This document shows positions 46,677-57,679 of a DNA stretch of 64,000 bases, piece by piece. Positions within the stretch are counted from its first letter, which is position 1, and the number at the start of each line of letters is the position of its first letter. The DNA lies in assembly GCA_024741835.1 (NCBI GenBank), contig JAENRP010000214.1, positions 1 to 64,000 on the forward strand, read 5' to 3'. The translations under genes were made by a program, and so were the position numbers. Under the pieces are notes generated by a model. That model did no database searches, had not been told where the DNA came from, and saw only the letters and a program-made list of their open reading frames with translations. This DNA comes from Diplocarpon mali (taxonomy: Eukaryota > Ascomycota > Leotiomycetes > Helotiales > Drepanopezizaceae).

Positions 46677-46772
46677 GTAAGAAAAGATAAAAAGAAGGTA
46701 TTAATAGTAAGTGTAGGAATATAGTAAGAAAAGATAAAAAAAGAAGGTAGTAATAGCAAGTATAGGAATATA
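46677..46772. repeat. Two tandem 47-49-bp AT-rich units
   Basis: GTAAGAAAAGATAAAAA...GAAGGTA...TAGGAATATA is repeated directly twice (46677-46723 and 46724-46772) between the C3 pol stop and the antisense frame. Confidence 0.75.
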
Positions 46773-46864
46773 TCTTATAGTAAAATAAAAAAAATAAAAA
46801 AATTGCCAATAGCTTATAATTAAAAATATCGGATATTATTAATCTAAGACCTTTTCAAGTCTAG

Positions 46865-49800
46865 TTATGCCCTAATAGGCCTTTGTACCTATCCCTCCTT
46901 CTTAACAGTTATCGAATTAGTATCTACTAGTTGCTAAAGGGCCTAATTTGGATTAGCTTTTATTATAATATTAGTAAGGTTACTAGTACTATCGATCCAA
47001 CGTATCTTTATAAGCTTCCTATTCTTATACGATTATCGAATAGCCATTATATCGATTATCAATCGCTTCTCCTTTATAATGCCTAATTTGATAATATACT
47101 TATATAAGAAGAGGGAATCTGTATATATAATAGTAAGGAGGTAGGGTAGACTCAGCTTAGCTATTACCATATCGATTGTTGTAGCTATAGAAACTAGCAT
47201 ATTAATACCCGCTACTATAGCATATAGTTCAGAGGCTAGTATAGCTCTTATTACTCTCTTATACTTTATTAAGCTATAGTATAGAATATTGCCTTTTAAA
47301 GTAAATTGCGATTCTCCTTCCTCTTTAATAGCTAGTATAATAATATAGCCGATCTATAAGCTTAAATCCTTATTATTAGCAAAAGATCTATTAATAAATG
47401 TAAATAGTTTAGCATTTTGCAAATTAATGGCAAGGTAGGTTAGGCCTCTTTTAAGGTTATTTCGAATCCATTTGAATCGCTTATTTAGATTCTCTATATC
47501 CTAAACTATCGGATCCTAGTGTTAGGCTGTAGCTGATAAATCGAAGGAAGCTTTTAACTAGCAGATTATAGCTAAGTAGGCTCCTCTTGCTCTTTGCTCT
47601 AGGTATTATTACTTATAGCCCTCTTAAGAAGTGTCGACTAATTCCAGCCTTTAGCCTTGGCCCTTTTATTATATATATACTATATTCCCTTCCTAGGAAA
47701 TAATATACCTATTGAAAGCTAGTGATTCGGTGCTCGACAGGTATTATATTAGCTTTATAAGGAATCCTACCCTTTTGATCTCGTCCTCTTCCTTTTTCAA
47801 GAAGTCTACTTCTCTAAGTATTAAAGTATTATCTATTTGTATTCCTATTATACTAAAAAAGGGAAAAGTGCTTAAGGTTAATAATAGACAGAGGTTATAA
47901 GTTAAGTTAGCCATACCGAGATTGCTGCGATAGTACTTATAGTAGGTGCTAAACTAGTGATTTCCTAATTTAGGAATGCTATAGAGCGGCAGCACCACTT
48001 TAAAAACCGTACCTATAGGGAATAGCTTAGCGATATCTCATAAGGGAAATACAAATATATCGCATAGTAGCTTCGAAGCTGCCTAGGTATACGCTTATAT
48101 AATATCCTATAGGCTAAGAATGCCCTTCTTACCCTATTCTTTAAAGTGTTCCTAGATTAATACTAAAAGTGATATTAAAAGGTATTAGCTTGCTTATTAG
48201 ATAATTAAGGATTAAGTGATTATACCTTCCTCCTTTTTACTAGTATCATTCTAGGCTTATATAACTAGGCGTGATTTCTCAAATAGGTAATCTATCTCCT
48301 TCCCCTTTATCTTATTAACTATTCTCGATTTGAAGATCCTCTTACCTTTTATAATAGGGTCATTTTTATTTATTAGTATAAATACCCTCTTATTTATCAG
48401 CCCTTAGTACTCCTTTAAGTGAGATTACTAAAAAGGGCGCCTAAGAGTAGTGATCTTGCCTTCTGCCTATAGCTTCTGCGACAGTTCCTAGTCCCTATTC
48501 TCCTTCTCTATTAGGAATACCTCTAATTTGGCCATATATAGCTTATCATCTACTTTAAAGGATATCTATATCTTAGTATTATAGTTGTTATCAATTATAA
48601 GAAGGCTAGAAATAGGCTTAATAAAGGGAACCTTTACTCTTAGCAATTGCTTACAACTATTAAGTTGCAACTTAGCTAAGTAAGAGGGCTTTACTTCTTT
48701 ATTAATATCAGTTGCATTCTGCTCCCTTTTAATAGTCGTTCGATCCTTAAGTTCAATTCCTTTAGTTTTCTTTAAGTAGTTTTCTTTATTATCGATTTTA
48801 AACAGACGTACGCTTATCGATTTAAAGTACCTTATTCTACTACTGATATTGACTATATAAGTTTCATTCTCTAAGCCTAGGAACTTAAATAAGCCTATTT
48901 ATCCTCTCTTTTCCTAATATACTAATACTAGGTCTTTTAACCTTAAATCGTAAATATAAGTGGTTCTAAGGCTATTCCTTATACTTAAAGTATTGTTGAC
49001 TTTACAAATAGTATAGATCTTTTGCACTTCCTTTATAGCCTTCTTAATTGTTACTACCCTCTATTCTACCGACGGATTTAGTAAATCTAGTTCAATCAGC
49101 CTCAGATATATCCTAAAAACCAGCAAGGTGGGAATCATCCTATTAGACCCTGCTTTATCGTTAACTGCTTTAACAGCCATTTGCAGCCTCTTATCATCGC
49201 TTAATTAGGGGTATTCAGCTATTATTATCTTAAAGGCATATCTTAAAGGGCGATAATACCGCTTAACCTTGCTAATAGAGTAGTGCGCCTCTATAGGAAC
49301 CAGTTTAAGAGTTATTCCTATAGATCTTAAAGAGCTTTTAAACTCTACTAAATTAAAGTTGGTGCTATAGTTGTATACTATAAAATTAAGAGGTCTAATA
49401 TATATATTTAGCCAAGCTAATTTAAGGGCTTAAAATACTATATCGGCCGAATATGCTCCTATTCCCTTTTATAAGAACCTTGCAGCTTTAAATCCTATCG
49501 CTTTATCAACTATATAAAAGGCGTTCCTTCTATTAAACTAAGTAATATTAATATATATAGTATAATTAAAGTCGATATTATCTTATAGCTTAAATCGGAA
49601 TCTATAAGAGGCGTTAGTATAGAGTTAGTAGTATTAGCATATTTCCCTTACTCTTATTATAATGCTAGAGTCTACGTTATAACCGGCCTAGTTTAAAAGG
49701 TATTCAAGGCGCTTTACTAATAAATATCCGAATCTTTTATATAGCCTTCGGATCTCCATTTCTATTAAGTAGCATATATTGATTATACCCTTTAAAGTTA

Positions 49801-51676
49801 TTAAAAGTTGCTCTATTATATTAAGTAGGAGCTATAAGTACCTATATTTTCTAACAATTAAGTGTTTCTCCTTGCTAATAATAAGCAAATTGCGCAAATT
49901 GTTATATTTAGCTCCTATTTTATCGAGTTATTATAAGCAGACTAAAAACGGTATATCTGCCTTTATAATTAAGAACTCTATAGGGCCTGCTAATATTCGA
50001 ACAGTTGTCTTACTAATTGCATTTCGCAAGCCTGCCCTAAAGGTAATTTTATGCTTTTCAGCGCTAAGTAGAGCCAGAACTGCGTCCTATATATTTTGCA
50101 AGGCTTTGAATTGGTTAATTCCTCTTATATTTTTATTTAAAGCGCCTATATCGATTAGGAATCCTTAGAAGAACTGATCCGTCTATTAGGTTATAAAGAC
50201 CTTAGGGTCCGTTTATATCGGTTTATTAACCCTTATTATTAAGAGGTATTTAGCCTTTTGCTTTTTAAGCTAGTTAAGTATAGTTCTCAAGTTATACTCC
50301 TTTTTAAAAGCTAGGAATACTATAGTGAAGTTAATATTATTATCCTTAGGGTTATTAATTGCTTAGTCCTCCTCTTCTAAAGACGTTTCCTATTTATCCT
50401 TATCAGTCCTATTGCCTTTTGAATATGCTCCTTTATCCTCTTAAGCTAAGTATGCCTTATATATTTTATCTATTAGCTTATACCCTTCGGCTCGTCGGCT
50501 TACTATATAGCGAGACTTCTAAGCGGCTCTTTCTTCTTTTAAGTGCTTGCTACTATAGCAGTCCTTTTTCTAGCATATAATATACCTTATATAGCTTGGT
50601 TTTAATTAGAAGGTTATTCCTCTCTTATTACCTTAGGCAAACTTCATCTTTCTATTCGAAAAGTATGCTATAGATTGCCTTTGCTCCTCGGCTAAATAAT
50701 ATCAGGGTCTATTAGTAGCTAAACTAGGGTGCTAGGATCTAGATAGTCCGTCTTAGGCAACTACTCTTACGTAAGCTTATAAGCTATCTAATAGAGCTAG
50801 GAATATCGCTAGTGGCTTAAAAAGTGCTATTTAAAATAGTCGATTCTTAGAAACACCTTATATAAGTCTATCTTTAATAGATCGATCGTTCCTTATACTA
50901 GCATATAGGCCTAATTGCAGGTTTTATAGCTCTTTAGTATAATTCTTAAGTTAGGTCAGGATCGGTTTCCCCCTTTAATAGTCTTCTTATTGGAATAGGT
51001 CAAATGTCAGCCGAAACCACCTCCTTAGGAATCTGCTACTTCTCTCTTCGGTCTTATAATTGGCCTGAATGGCCTCTACTAGGTTGGCAAACTTAAAGTT
51101 CTTATTTTATAGGTACTAATAGTAGTAAGTTGAGGCTAAGTCTTATAGTATAAAAGGAAACGCTTTATACTATATACTCTAGTCTATAGAGGCTCTTTAG
51201 CATAAATCGGCGAATATATAGAGCTTCTTATTAAAGTAATCTTTACCGCTTAAGTATTAAGTTTCCTTAATATATATTTTATTCAAATTTATAAGAGTTT
51301 TAGCCTAATCTAAAGTCAAAGGTTCTATAATATACTAAGATAGTTAAGCGTCGCTCTAGTTTAGGTCTAAGAGCACTTTTAAACCCCTTCTTATAGCAAA
51401 GGGTAGCAATGATCTATCTCTCAATTAGATCAGCGGCATTAGTATCAGATTTAGGATCTTTAAGTATTATATAACTAAGGTTTATCTTAATTGAGGTTAA
51501 TAAGGTATTCTTTTAAGGTTATACTATTCGGTTGTTTATCTTAAAGTATCTGCTTTATATAAGTTGTCTTACAAAGTATTATTATATCTAAGGTATCCTT
51601 ACTAAAGCGAGTCTTAGCGTAGTATCTCTTATTCAGCTATAGTAACCCTTTAAGCAGGTGGCTCACTTATTTGCAT
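46865..51676 (-). pseudogene. C3 gag-pol polyprotein (1604 codons, Copia)
   Basis: The minus frame runs from ATG at 51676 to TAA at 46865-46867; 4812 bp, divisible by three. Gag shows KLYIFADLC, AFPFIL and STYYYQYL blocks and a zinc region CQKKDCYSSKHLKEERA near 50510-50575, the atypical 'CYVC...CWSTKHT' knuckle of one fungal Copia group. Next come a protease-like segment (FFQGFLIDIGAL near 50160), integrase (RRLYKRFGYLLVKRL near 49730, core with VDKAIGFKAARFLQ and VPIEAHYSISKVKRYY), and RT (RIFKSRIVNKIKG, KSRLVIQAQND and IQIDNTLIL at about 47830, for QTDDTLIL). RNase H shows RSFANNKDLS..IGY and LASELYAIVAG near 47240. It is broken only by TAA/TAG-type stops. Confidence 0.88.
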
Positions 51677-52517
51677 AGATTCGGCAAATTCTAAAGTAAA
51701 CCTTATTCTATATCTCAAAGATTAGGCTACAACTAAGTTTAGTACTTCTTAGGTCTATAATTCGAGCTGGTCTTTTAGCTATTCGTTTCCTTCTTAGTAT
51801 ACTATATCGAAAAGTGCCTAGCCGATTGAAACGCCCTTCCCTTATTAAATGTATACTCTATAGTACCAAAGGTCGTCCCTTAGGCGTTATTAAATATCCT
51901 TATCTAGCGATTTAAAGTCACTAATTATCTAATCTTAAAACTCCTCTTAAAAGTCTTTAGCAAGGTATAACCCTCTCCTTTTGCTATCTTATAATATCTT
52001 TTAAAAGTTCTTTATATATTAATCTTTTAATCTAAGGGCCTCTTTACTAAGTTAATCCTCCTAAGGTCTTGTATTCCTTTTAAGGTCCCTTAGTGTCTAG
52101 GGTTGCCTTAGATTAAGCGGTATTAATAGTCTCCCCTTAATTATTTCCTAATATTATCTAAATATTACTCTATACCCTAATAGGGTCTAAAAGAAGTCTG
52201 ATATAGTTGTATTTTGCGTATTATTATACTATTATCTAATTATAATTAGGATACTAATTGCACTCTGGTTTTGCCCTAATTATAATACGTAATAGAACGC
52301 AAGTAGAAGAGGATAGTATCTACCTTTAAAGTAATAACTCTAGCTAGATTCGCATACCTTTCGCCTTTTCCCCTTTAATAGTAATTGATATTACTTTATA
52401 CGTTTAGGTTAGTATTTAAGGTAAGTCGGAAATACAATTAAGTACTCTTTAAATCAAGAAAGAATTCTTCAATTTAATAACCTTGCTATCTATAGTAAAG
52501 GTACTACTATTGATTAG
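51677..52517 (-). other. C3 leader between 5' LTR and gag
   Basis: About 0.84 kb with no convincing frame. The sequence after the LTR (minus strand CTAATCAATAGTAG) does not match the initiator-Met half-tRNA site seen in C1 and C2. The frame may extend a little upstream of the chosen ATG. Confidence 0.5.
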
Positions 52518-52817
52518 TATAGGTTTTATACTAGTAATCAATATTCATATAAATATAGTTGAGTACTTATTATTAAAAAAGAATCTATTATAATATCTAT
52601 CTATCTCTATATAACTGAGATAGTACCTTTATACCTTTAAATGTCCTTCCTCCTATAGTCCCTCCTAGCCGCATATAGGTATCCTTCCGAGGTCCTTCGG
52701 CTGAATAGCCGTCCGAAATATATATGAAACCCCTTATATCGCATATGGTACAGTTGTATAGGATGACCCTAGGAACGAGGATGGCTTGCCTCTTGCATAG
52801 GAATCTGCGTACCAACA
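52518..52817 (-). repeat. C3 5' LTR
   Basis: 300 bp; the minus strand begins TGTTGGTACGCAGATTCC. Its outer right part (ATGGTACAGTTGTATAGGATG...) keeps TpG/CpA steps that are TpA in the other LTR. Confidence 0.92.
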
Positions 52818-52822
52818 CCTCC

Positions 52823-54340
52823 CTTAAGCTATAGAAGTTCCGAGATAAGGCGCAGAACTATAGCCTTAACTATAAACTTAGCTAAGGCAAACTCTTCTTC
52901 TAAGGTAGACTTATTATACTATCCTAACCTTTTAAACTATAAATAGCCCTAATTTATTATATATATAAGTAACCTTACGTTATATATACTAGAATTAGGA
53001 AAACAAGACTTCTAATAAGAAGAAAATACTACTAGAAAAGCCTTAGTAGTGATATTAGCACTTATATTTAAAACTATTATTATTTAAGAATGAAAGCTTA
53101 TTATAATAAGACCCTAGGTTTCCTATAACCTTTGCTAATTCCTAAATAAGTATATTAATACTTAACTATAGATTTTATAAAACTCCCGCTTAACGAACTT
53201 AGCTACGACTTTATACTAGTAATAATAGACCGATTATTAAAGAAGGTAGTATTAATCCTATACTATAAGACAATTGATGCAAAAGGCCTTGCAGAGTTGT
53301 TTTTAATTCACTAGATATGCTATTTCAGTATACCTAACTCAATTCTATTAAATAAAGGTATCTAATTCGTCTTTACCTTTTAAAAAGAGCTCTATTAAAT
53401 ACTAAGTATAAAGGTTAAGCTAACTATAGCTTATAACCTTAATATTAATAGCTAAACTAAGATTATAAATTAGTACTTAAAATAATGCCTTAGACCGTTC
53501 TACTTATACTATTAAGACAATTAAAGTCGTCTCTTGCCTTTGATAAATATTGCCTAATTAACCTTGCCTTATAAATCGCTAAGGCAAATTTTCCTTTTCT
53601 AAGTGCTAAACGGCTATAAAGCTTACTCCTCTTGGAATTTAATTAACCTAAAGCCTTTATAAATAGCAATTAAAAGATTAAATCGTAAAATAGCGCTTTG
53701 CGTAGCTATTAGAGCTTAAAAAGTAGTCTAATTCGCTTAATTATCTCTTTAAGTATAATAGGCTAAAATAAAACGGCTTATAGATCTCTACCGCTAGCTA
53801 GTTAATTAGACTATAGGAGATAATATGCTAATTAGTATTAAAAATTAGAAACTAGATTAGCTAAGCCGAAAGCTCTCTAATAAGTAGTACGGCCTAGTAA
53901 AAGTATTAGAAAAGCTAAGAGAAAGCTAGAAGCTATAATTGCCTAATTCGCTCTATTCAATCTACCTTATTTTCTACTTGCACTTATTGCGTAAATACAT
54001 TCCTAACCCCTTGCTAAGATAAGTCTAGGAACCTCTTGCCCTAATTAAAGTGCTATTAAAATAGAAGGAGTAAGAGATAGAAGAAATAATTAGATCTTGT
54101 ATTTAAGCTAAGAAGCTCGAATATCAGATTAAGTAGAAAGGAGCTAATAAAGACCTTAAATAGTACCTATGCTCTAACGCTATAATAGCGCTATATGCTA
54201 TTTGAGATTTCTATCTAAAAAACCCTTAAGCTAAAGGGCTACTAAGGGCACTATTAAGCTAGCTTAAGTTATATAATAATAGAGTTAACAATTATAAGGA
54301 ACTAAAGGATAATACGCCTATAGATACAACTGCATAAGCG
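52823..54340 (+). pseudogene. G2 integrase and C-terminal region
   Basis: The plus frame resumes after C3. The integrase core has DFIKLPLNELSYDFILVIID near 53170 (first catalytic Asp block), KGIQFVFTFQKELYQILSIK near 53355 (second block, D to N) and INSQTKIINQYLKQCLRPF near 53445 (glutamate block). Later segments, ELPNSLYSIYLIFYLHLL-like near 53950 and a possible chromodomain remnant near 54110-54210 (KKLEYQIKQKGANKD..QYL), end at TAA near 54340. Stops are TAA/TAG. With 43069-44744 it completes G2 pol. Confidence 0.87.
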
Positions 54341-54349
54341 CAGTTTTTC

Positions 54350-54364
54350 AAAAGGGGAGGGTAG
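54350..54364 (+). other. G2 polypurine tract
   Basis: AAAAGGGGAGGGTAG immediately precedes the 3' LTR, where plus-strand priming is expected. Confidence 0.85.
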
Positions 54365-54616
54365 TATTATAGCCGCATTATATGCATATTATATAAATAG
54401 TTATATTATATATCGAAGTTAGGTGCACGCTAAGGTAGCAAGGTAGCTGGATTATATGCACGCTAGTAAAGCACCTGTACTTATTCTAAAGGAGCTCTAC
54501 TAGAGACTCTCTCTTCTTCTTTATCTTTTCTTTTCTATTATATAGCGTACCTCTTAAGGTAATACAGTCAGCGTTCGATTCTCGACCTACTATACGCTCC
54601 AGAGCAAGTCGTAACA
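54365..54616 (+). repeat. G2 3' LTR
   Basis: 252 bp, from TATTATAGCCGC to AAGTCGTAACA, followed by TSD GGTAT (54617-54621). Its outer right half is less mutated than the same part of the 5' LTR (TCTCGACCTACTATACGCTCC versus TCTTAACCTATTATACGCTTT). Confidence 0.93.
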
Positions 54617-54823
54617 GGTATCGCGCCTTAAATTTTGCAGGATCCTTGCATAAGATTTGCGACTTTCATTAGGCCAACCCTATAAAGCTAAGACTACCTT
54701 AAAACCTATAAGCTTGGCTAAAGGCTTAGGAAAGTAGTATAGATGATTATAATCACTTAGAAGATAATAGGCCAGATGCAAAACAGGTTAGTAAATAAAT
54801 CTAAAAATATAAAAAAAAAAAAA
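54617..54823 (+). pseudogene. G1 chromodomain end and C-terminal tail
   Basis: The frame interrupted at 7845 (SSWY) continues after one TSD copy: RALNFAGSLHKICDFH, ANPIKLR and an AWLKA block. This matches the usual chromodomain end of fungal Gypsy elements (..WYPASNFK..PHKLRDFH..NP..P). It ends in an A-rich run at the assembly gap. The 3' LTR of G1 is not seen. Confidence 0.88.
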
Positions 54824-54914
54824 NNNNNNNNNNNNNNNNNNNNNNNNNNNNNNNNNNNNNNNNNNNNNNNNNNNNNNNNNNNNNNNNNNNNNNNNNNNNN
54901 NNNNNNNNNNNNNN
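54824..54914. other. Assembly gap (91 N)
   Basis: Unknown bases. The left edge is a run of A in G1; the right edge is unrelated, GC-richer sequence. Continuity across it is not proven. Confidence 0.95.
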
Positions 54915-55860
54915 TACGCTTAAGGAGATAAGCTCCAACTCCGTTCTAAAGCTAAAGCTCACCTCCTATCTACGCCCTTGCTTAAAACGACCTTGACCTC
55001 CTCTTGCTACTGCTAACGCTGCCCTACTGGCCGCCGCGCCTAATGCTACCCTTATTACTGCAAGCCCCCCTTTCCCTATAAGAGACTCTGCTACTATAGT
55101 AGTCCACTCTACTAATGCAGCAATAGACCTTAAGAGGCTTAGCATAGTTCGGCTGGATTGCTTTAACCTTATTAGCTAAGATTCGATAAGGTTACTACGC
55201 TCTTATTAGAAAGTTAGCAATTGATTCGATATTAATTCAAATTTAACTTATAGCAACTATCGCCTAGACCTCCTTTAGCTAGCTTACTATAGCCTTAGCT
55301 ATAGAGCAGAGCTTTATAAGGCTAGTACGCTCGATTTAAAAGCGGCTAGTTAAAGCCTCTATGCTAGCTATTAGTAGGAGGTTAATAAAGACCTAGGCGC
55401 GCTAGACCGCCTCCTAATGGAGTATCTTACAGTTCCTTGCCGAAACCACCCACGCGTTATTATTATCGCTACTATTATCTTCCTCTTACTACTAGGCAGC
55501 CTCCCCCTGCTACTCCTTAAGGGCCGCGGACAGCACTACGAACTCCTTACTAATATAAGAGGGAAGCTATAGATAAGTATTAGCTCAAATAGAACTTTAG
55601 AATTGATTCGAGGTACTTATAGGAATGCACTCCGCCTTTTGCTCTTAGTACTAGTAGCACTTCTTACTACGCTCCGACTCGAATTCGCACTTATGCGTAA
55701 TATCCCGCATAAGGCGCCGCACGCATTAGCAATAATAAACGCAGTAAGCCATTGCAAGGGCGCCTAATAGTAAAGGGATCGGCACTACGTATATTAGACG
55801 CGATTCGACCTTAGACTAAGGTAAACTTACTTTTAATAGTTAATAGTAGTAGTAGTAATT
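54915..55860 (+). pseudogene. Gag-like frame of an unassigned element (perhaps G4)
   Basis: A plus frame, GC-richer than the rest, reads an Ala/Leu-rich start and then DLKRLSIVRLDCFNLIS, a Tyr/Leu-rich helical part (YSNYRLDLL, LAYYSLSYRAELYKAS) and EVNKDLGALDRLLMEYL. A Gln/Pro/Ser linker follows. After a possible register change comes FCSQYQQHFLLRSDSNSHLC (Gln-coded stops read through), resembling a C2H2 finger (C..C...F.....L..H), then a basic, Gln-rich end. This suits a gag nucleic-acid-binding C-terminus. No pol follows before C2. The assignment to G4, whose 3' LTR lies beyond C2, is inferred from position. Confidence 0.4.
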
Positions 55861-56024
55861 ATTTCTACTACTATGCATTAGCCCTGCGCTATAGTAGTAG
55901 GAGTAGGAGACCTATGCGATTATATATAGTTATTATACTAAGGAAGGAAGATCCTACAGAAGGAAAAACAAATTTGAATATATAACGCGACTTACGCTAA
56001 ACTAAATATAAAATAGTACTATTT
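55861..56024. other. Non-coding stretch before C2
   Basis: TAG/TAGTAG-rich simple sequence (AATAGTAGTAGTAGTAATTA) and AT-rich DNA. Nothing else is recognised. Confidence 0.6.
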
Positions 56025-56224
56025 TGTGGTGCGGTCGGCTGGAGGGCCTTCATTAGGTCGCTTAGGAGGCTCGCTAATATAGATAAAGATGATTGATTAT
56101 ATTATTATTTAGTATATATATAGTAAGGAGACTTCGGAAAGAAAAGGGAGAGTCTATGACTTAGCAGGAGTCATATAAAGGGTCTTTAGAATAAGTGGAG
56201 ACTCCGCCTATTCTATATAATATA
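56025..56224 (-). repeat. C2 3' LTR
   Basis: 200 bp, plus strand TGTGGTGCGGTCGGC to TATATAATATA. The left outer end is unmutated (TGTGG...GCTGGAGGGCC) relative to the other LTR (TATAG...GCTAAAGGGCC). Confidence 0.9.
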
Positions 56225-57679
56225 CCCTTTAATTAGGCGATACTCTTAGAATCGCTTAGCTATATAAATAAAATAAAAGAAAGAATAGCAGTTATAAAGA
56301 AAAGAGGCTCTATCTTATATATTGCCCTTCTAAAGGTCGTTCCTTTTAGAACGAGAAGGGTCGCTATAGGCAATAAGCGCGCTTAGGAATCTTTGCGATT
56401 TTACGCTAATGCTCTATTAGGCTTCCTATAGAGTATTTCCATTGCAGAGGTTCTCCTTCCCTTCTTTTAAAAATAACCCTCCTTTATTATTTAAAATATC
56501 GTCTTTATACTAATAATTTTAAATATAAAAGGAACTCCTGCTTATCGTAGCCCTGGCCGCCCTTATAAAGTAAGACCCTTAGAGTCCTTATACCTTGCGT
56601 TATACTAACTTTGCGCTAGGTTGCTAGCACTCCTGCGGAAGCTAGAACCCTATCCTAGTCCTCCTAGCGCCTGCTAGGTAATAAGCCGCTGCTACTATCC
56701 CTACTGCCGCCGCCGCCCTTGCTACTGCCGCCGCTATTTAAGAGCCCTGCCCTTGCTGCGCGCTATATGCCTAAGCCTATAATAGAGTACAATAACGCGT
56801 GCGTGCGTTGCATCGCATATAAGAGCATTGGCAATTTCGATTGTTAGTGCTTTAATAGTACCTTTAGTGCGCGTTGCATTTGTTATATAGTACTAAGCAA
56901 TAGCTGCTAGTAGGCCAGCAGACCTTTTCTCGCCTCTTAAGAGGCTATTGTATTAGCCTGCGCCCGCGGCGCCTTTAAGGAGGAGGTGGCGCTACTACTA
57001 AATATAGTAAAGGGTACGCTTTAGAGCTTCTATAGTACGTCTTATCAAGTCTTATTAAGTTCTAAGCTGATTTTTAAAAGATAGGAGCGATTGGACCTTA
57101 GTGCTAAGAGGGCCTACTACTCCTATAAGTGGTAGTACTGCTGCTTCCCTTGCTCTTAGCATCCTATTCGCGTTTACCGCCGGCCTATCCTCCGCCGCCC
57201 TATTTCCCCTGCTTACTGCTGCTGCTACTCCTATCCCTGCTGCTGCTGCTGCCGACCCCTTTGTATCTCCCTTCGTCTCCTTAGCCCCTGCTATTGCCGC
57301 TCTTGCCTTTGCCGCCGCCTTTGCCGCACCCCCCGCCTTCGCCCCTGCTGTCGCTAGTATATTCGCCGGCAGGCCTTTAGCCGAGGGAGTACCTCCGGGC
57401 CTCTCTTAAGAGGAGATCTATGCGGAGCTTATAGCTATAGCTTCGCGGCTCTTGGCCTTAGCTAAGAGGATCTAAGGAAGGGTCGCGCCCTATAATAGCG
57501 GCTTAGGAACGTTACCTATTCTTATATTTTTAGAAAAGGAGAAGCTTTTATAATACGCTTTATAAGAGAAAACAAATAAATGTAACTATAAGAGAGTAGG
57601 AGCTCGTAAGTATAAGTCTCCTAATAATAAGTGACTACTTGCTAGCGAGTGCGAGTTATTAAACGATTATTTAAAAGCT
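56225..57679. repeat. C2 3' non-coding region with GC-rich trinucleotide tracts
   Basis: Between the pol stop and the 3' LTR. It holds (GCC/GCT)-type triplet tracts at about 56695-56745 and 57210-57345, and GCGTGCGTGCGTTGCATCGC near 56795. The plus-strand open stretch at 57101-57409 is Ala/Pro low complexity produced by these triplets, not a recognised gene. GC content is clearly above the rest of the window. Confidence 0.7.

Larger units (their letters stand above)
44750..52817 (-). mobile_element. C3: Ty1/Copia retrotransposon, complete, minus strand
   Basis: Direct 300-bp LTRs (44750-45049 and 52518-52817) with a 5-bp TSD CCTCC (44745-44749 and 52818-52822), inserted in G2 between RNase H and integrase. 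On the minus strand: 5' LTR (TGTTGGTACGCAG...), 0.84-kb leader, one 1604-codon gag-pol frame, then about 1.8 kb before the 3' LTR that contains an opposite-strand frame and AT-rich tandem repeats. It is 8.07 kb in total. Confidence 0.92.
7846..54616 (+). mobile_element. G2: Ty3/Gypsy chromovirus, complete but split by three nested elements
   Basis: Direct 252-bp LTRs lie at 7846-8097 and 54365-54616, flanked by the 5-bp TSD GGTAT (7841-7845 and 54617-54621). Removing giant copies 1 and 2, C3 and one TSD copy each leaves about 7.15 kb, a normal Gypsy length. Order: LTR, leader (8098-8244, resuming 24037), gag with CCHC knuckle, protease region, RT, RNase H, integrase, chromodomain-like C-terminus, polypurine tract, LTR. 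The G1 host frame continues across it. It carries five copies of the palindromic peptide motif. Confidence 0.92.

Noticed and set aside
45066..46809. Hydrophobic minus-strand frames at 45066-45347 and 46573-46809 as membrane proteins.
   Set aside because: They translate AT-rich tandem repeats (AATAGCAAAG; 48-bp units) into Tyr/Leu-rich low complexity.
49779..50168. Plus-strand 129-codon open frame as a real gene.
   Set aside because: It is antisense to the protease and integrase part of the C3 gag-pol frame, which is continuous over 1604 codons.
57101..57409. Open 102-codon Ala/Pro-rich plus-strand frame as a gene.
   Set aside because: It is translation of GCC/GCT triplet repeats in the C2 3' non-coding region and has no recognisable domain.
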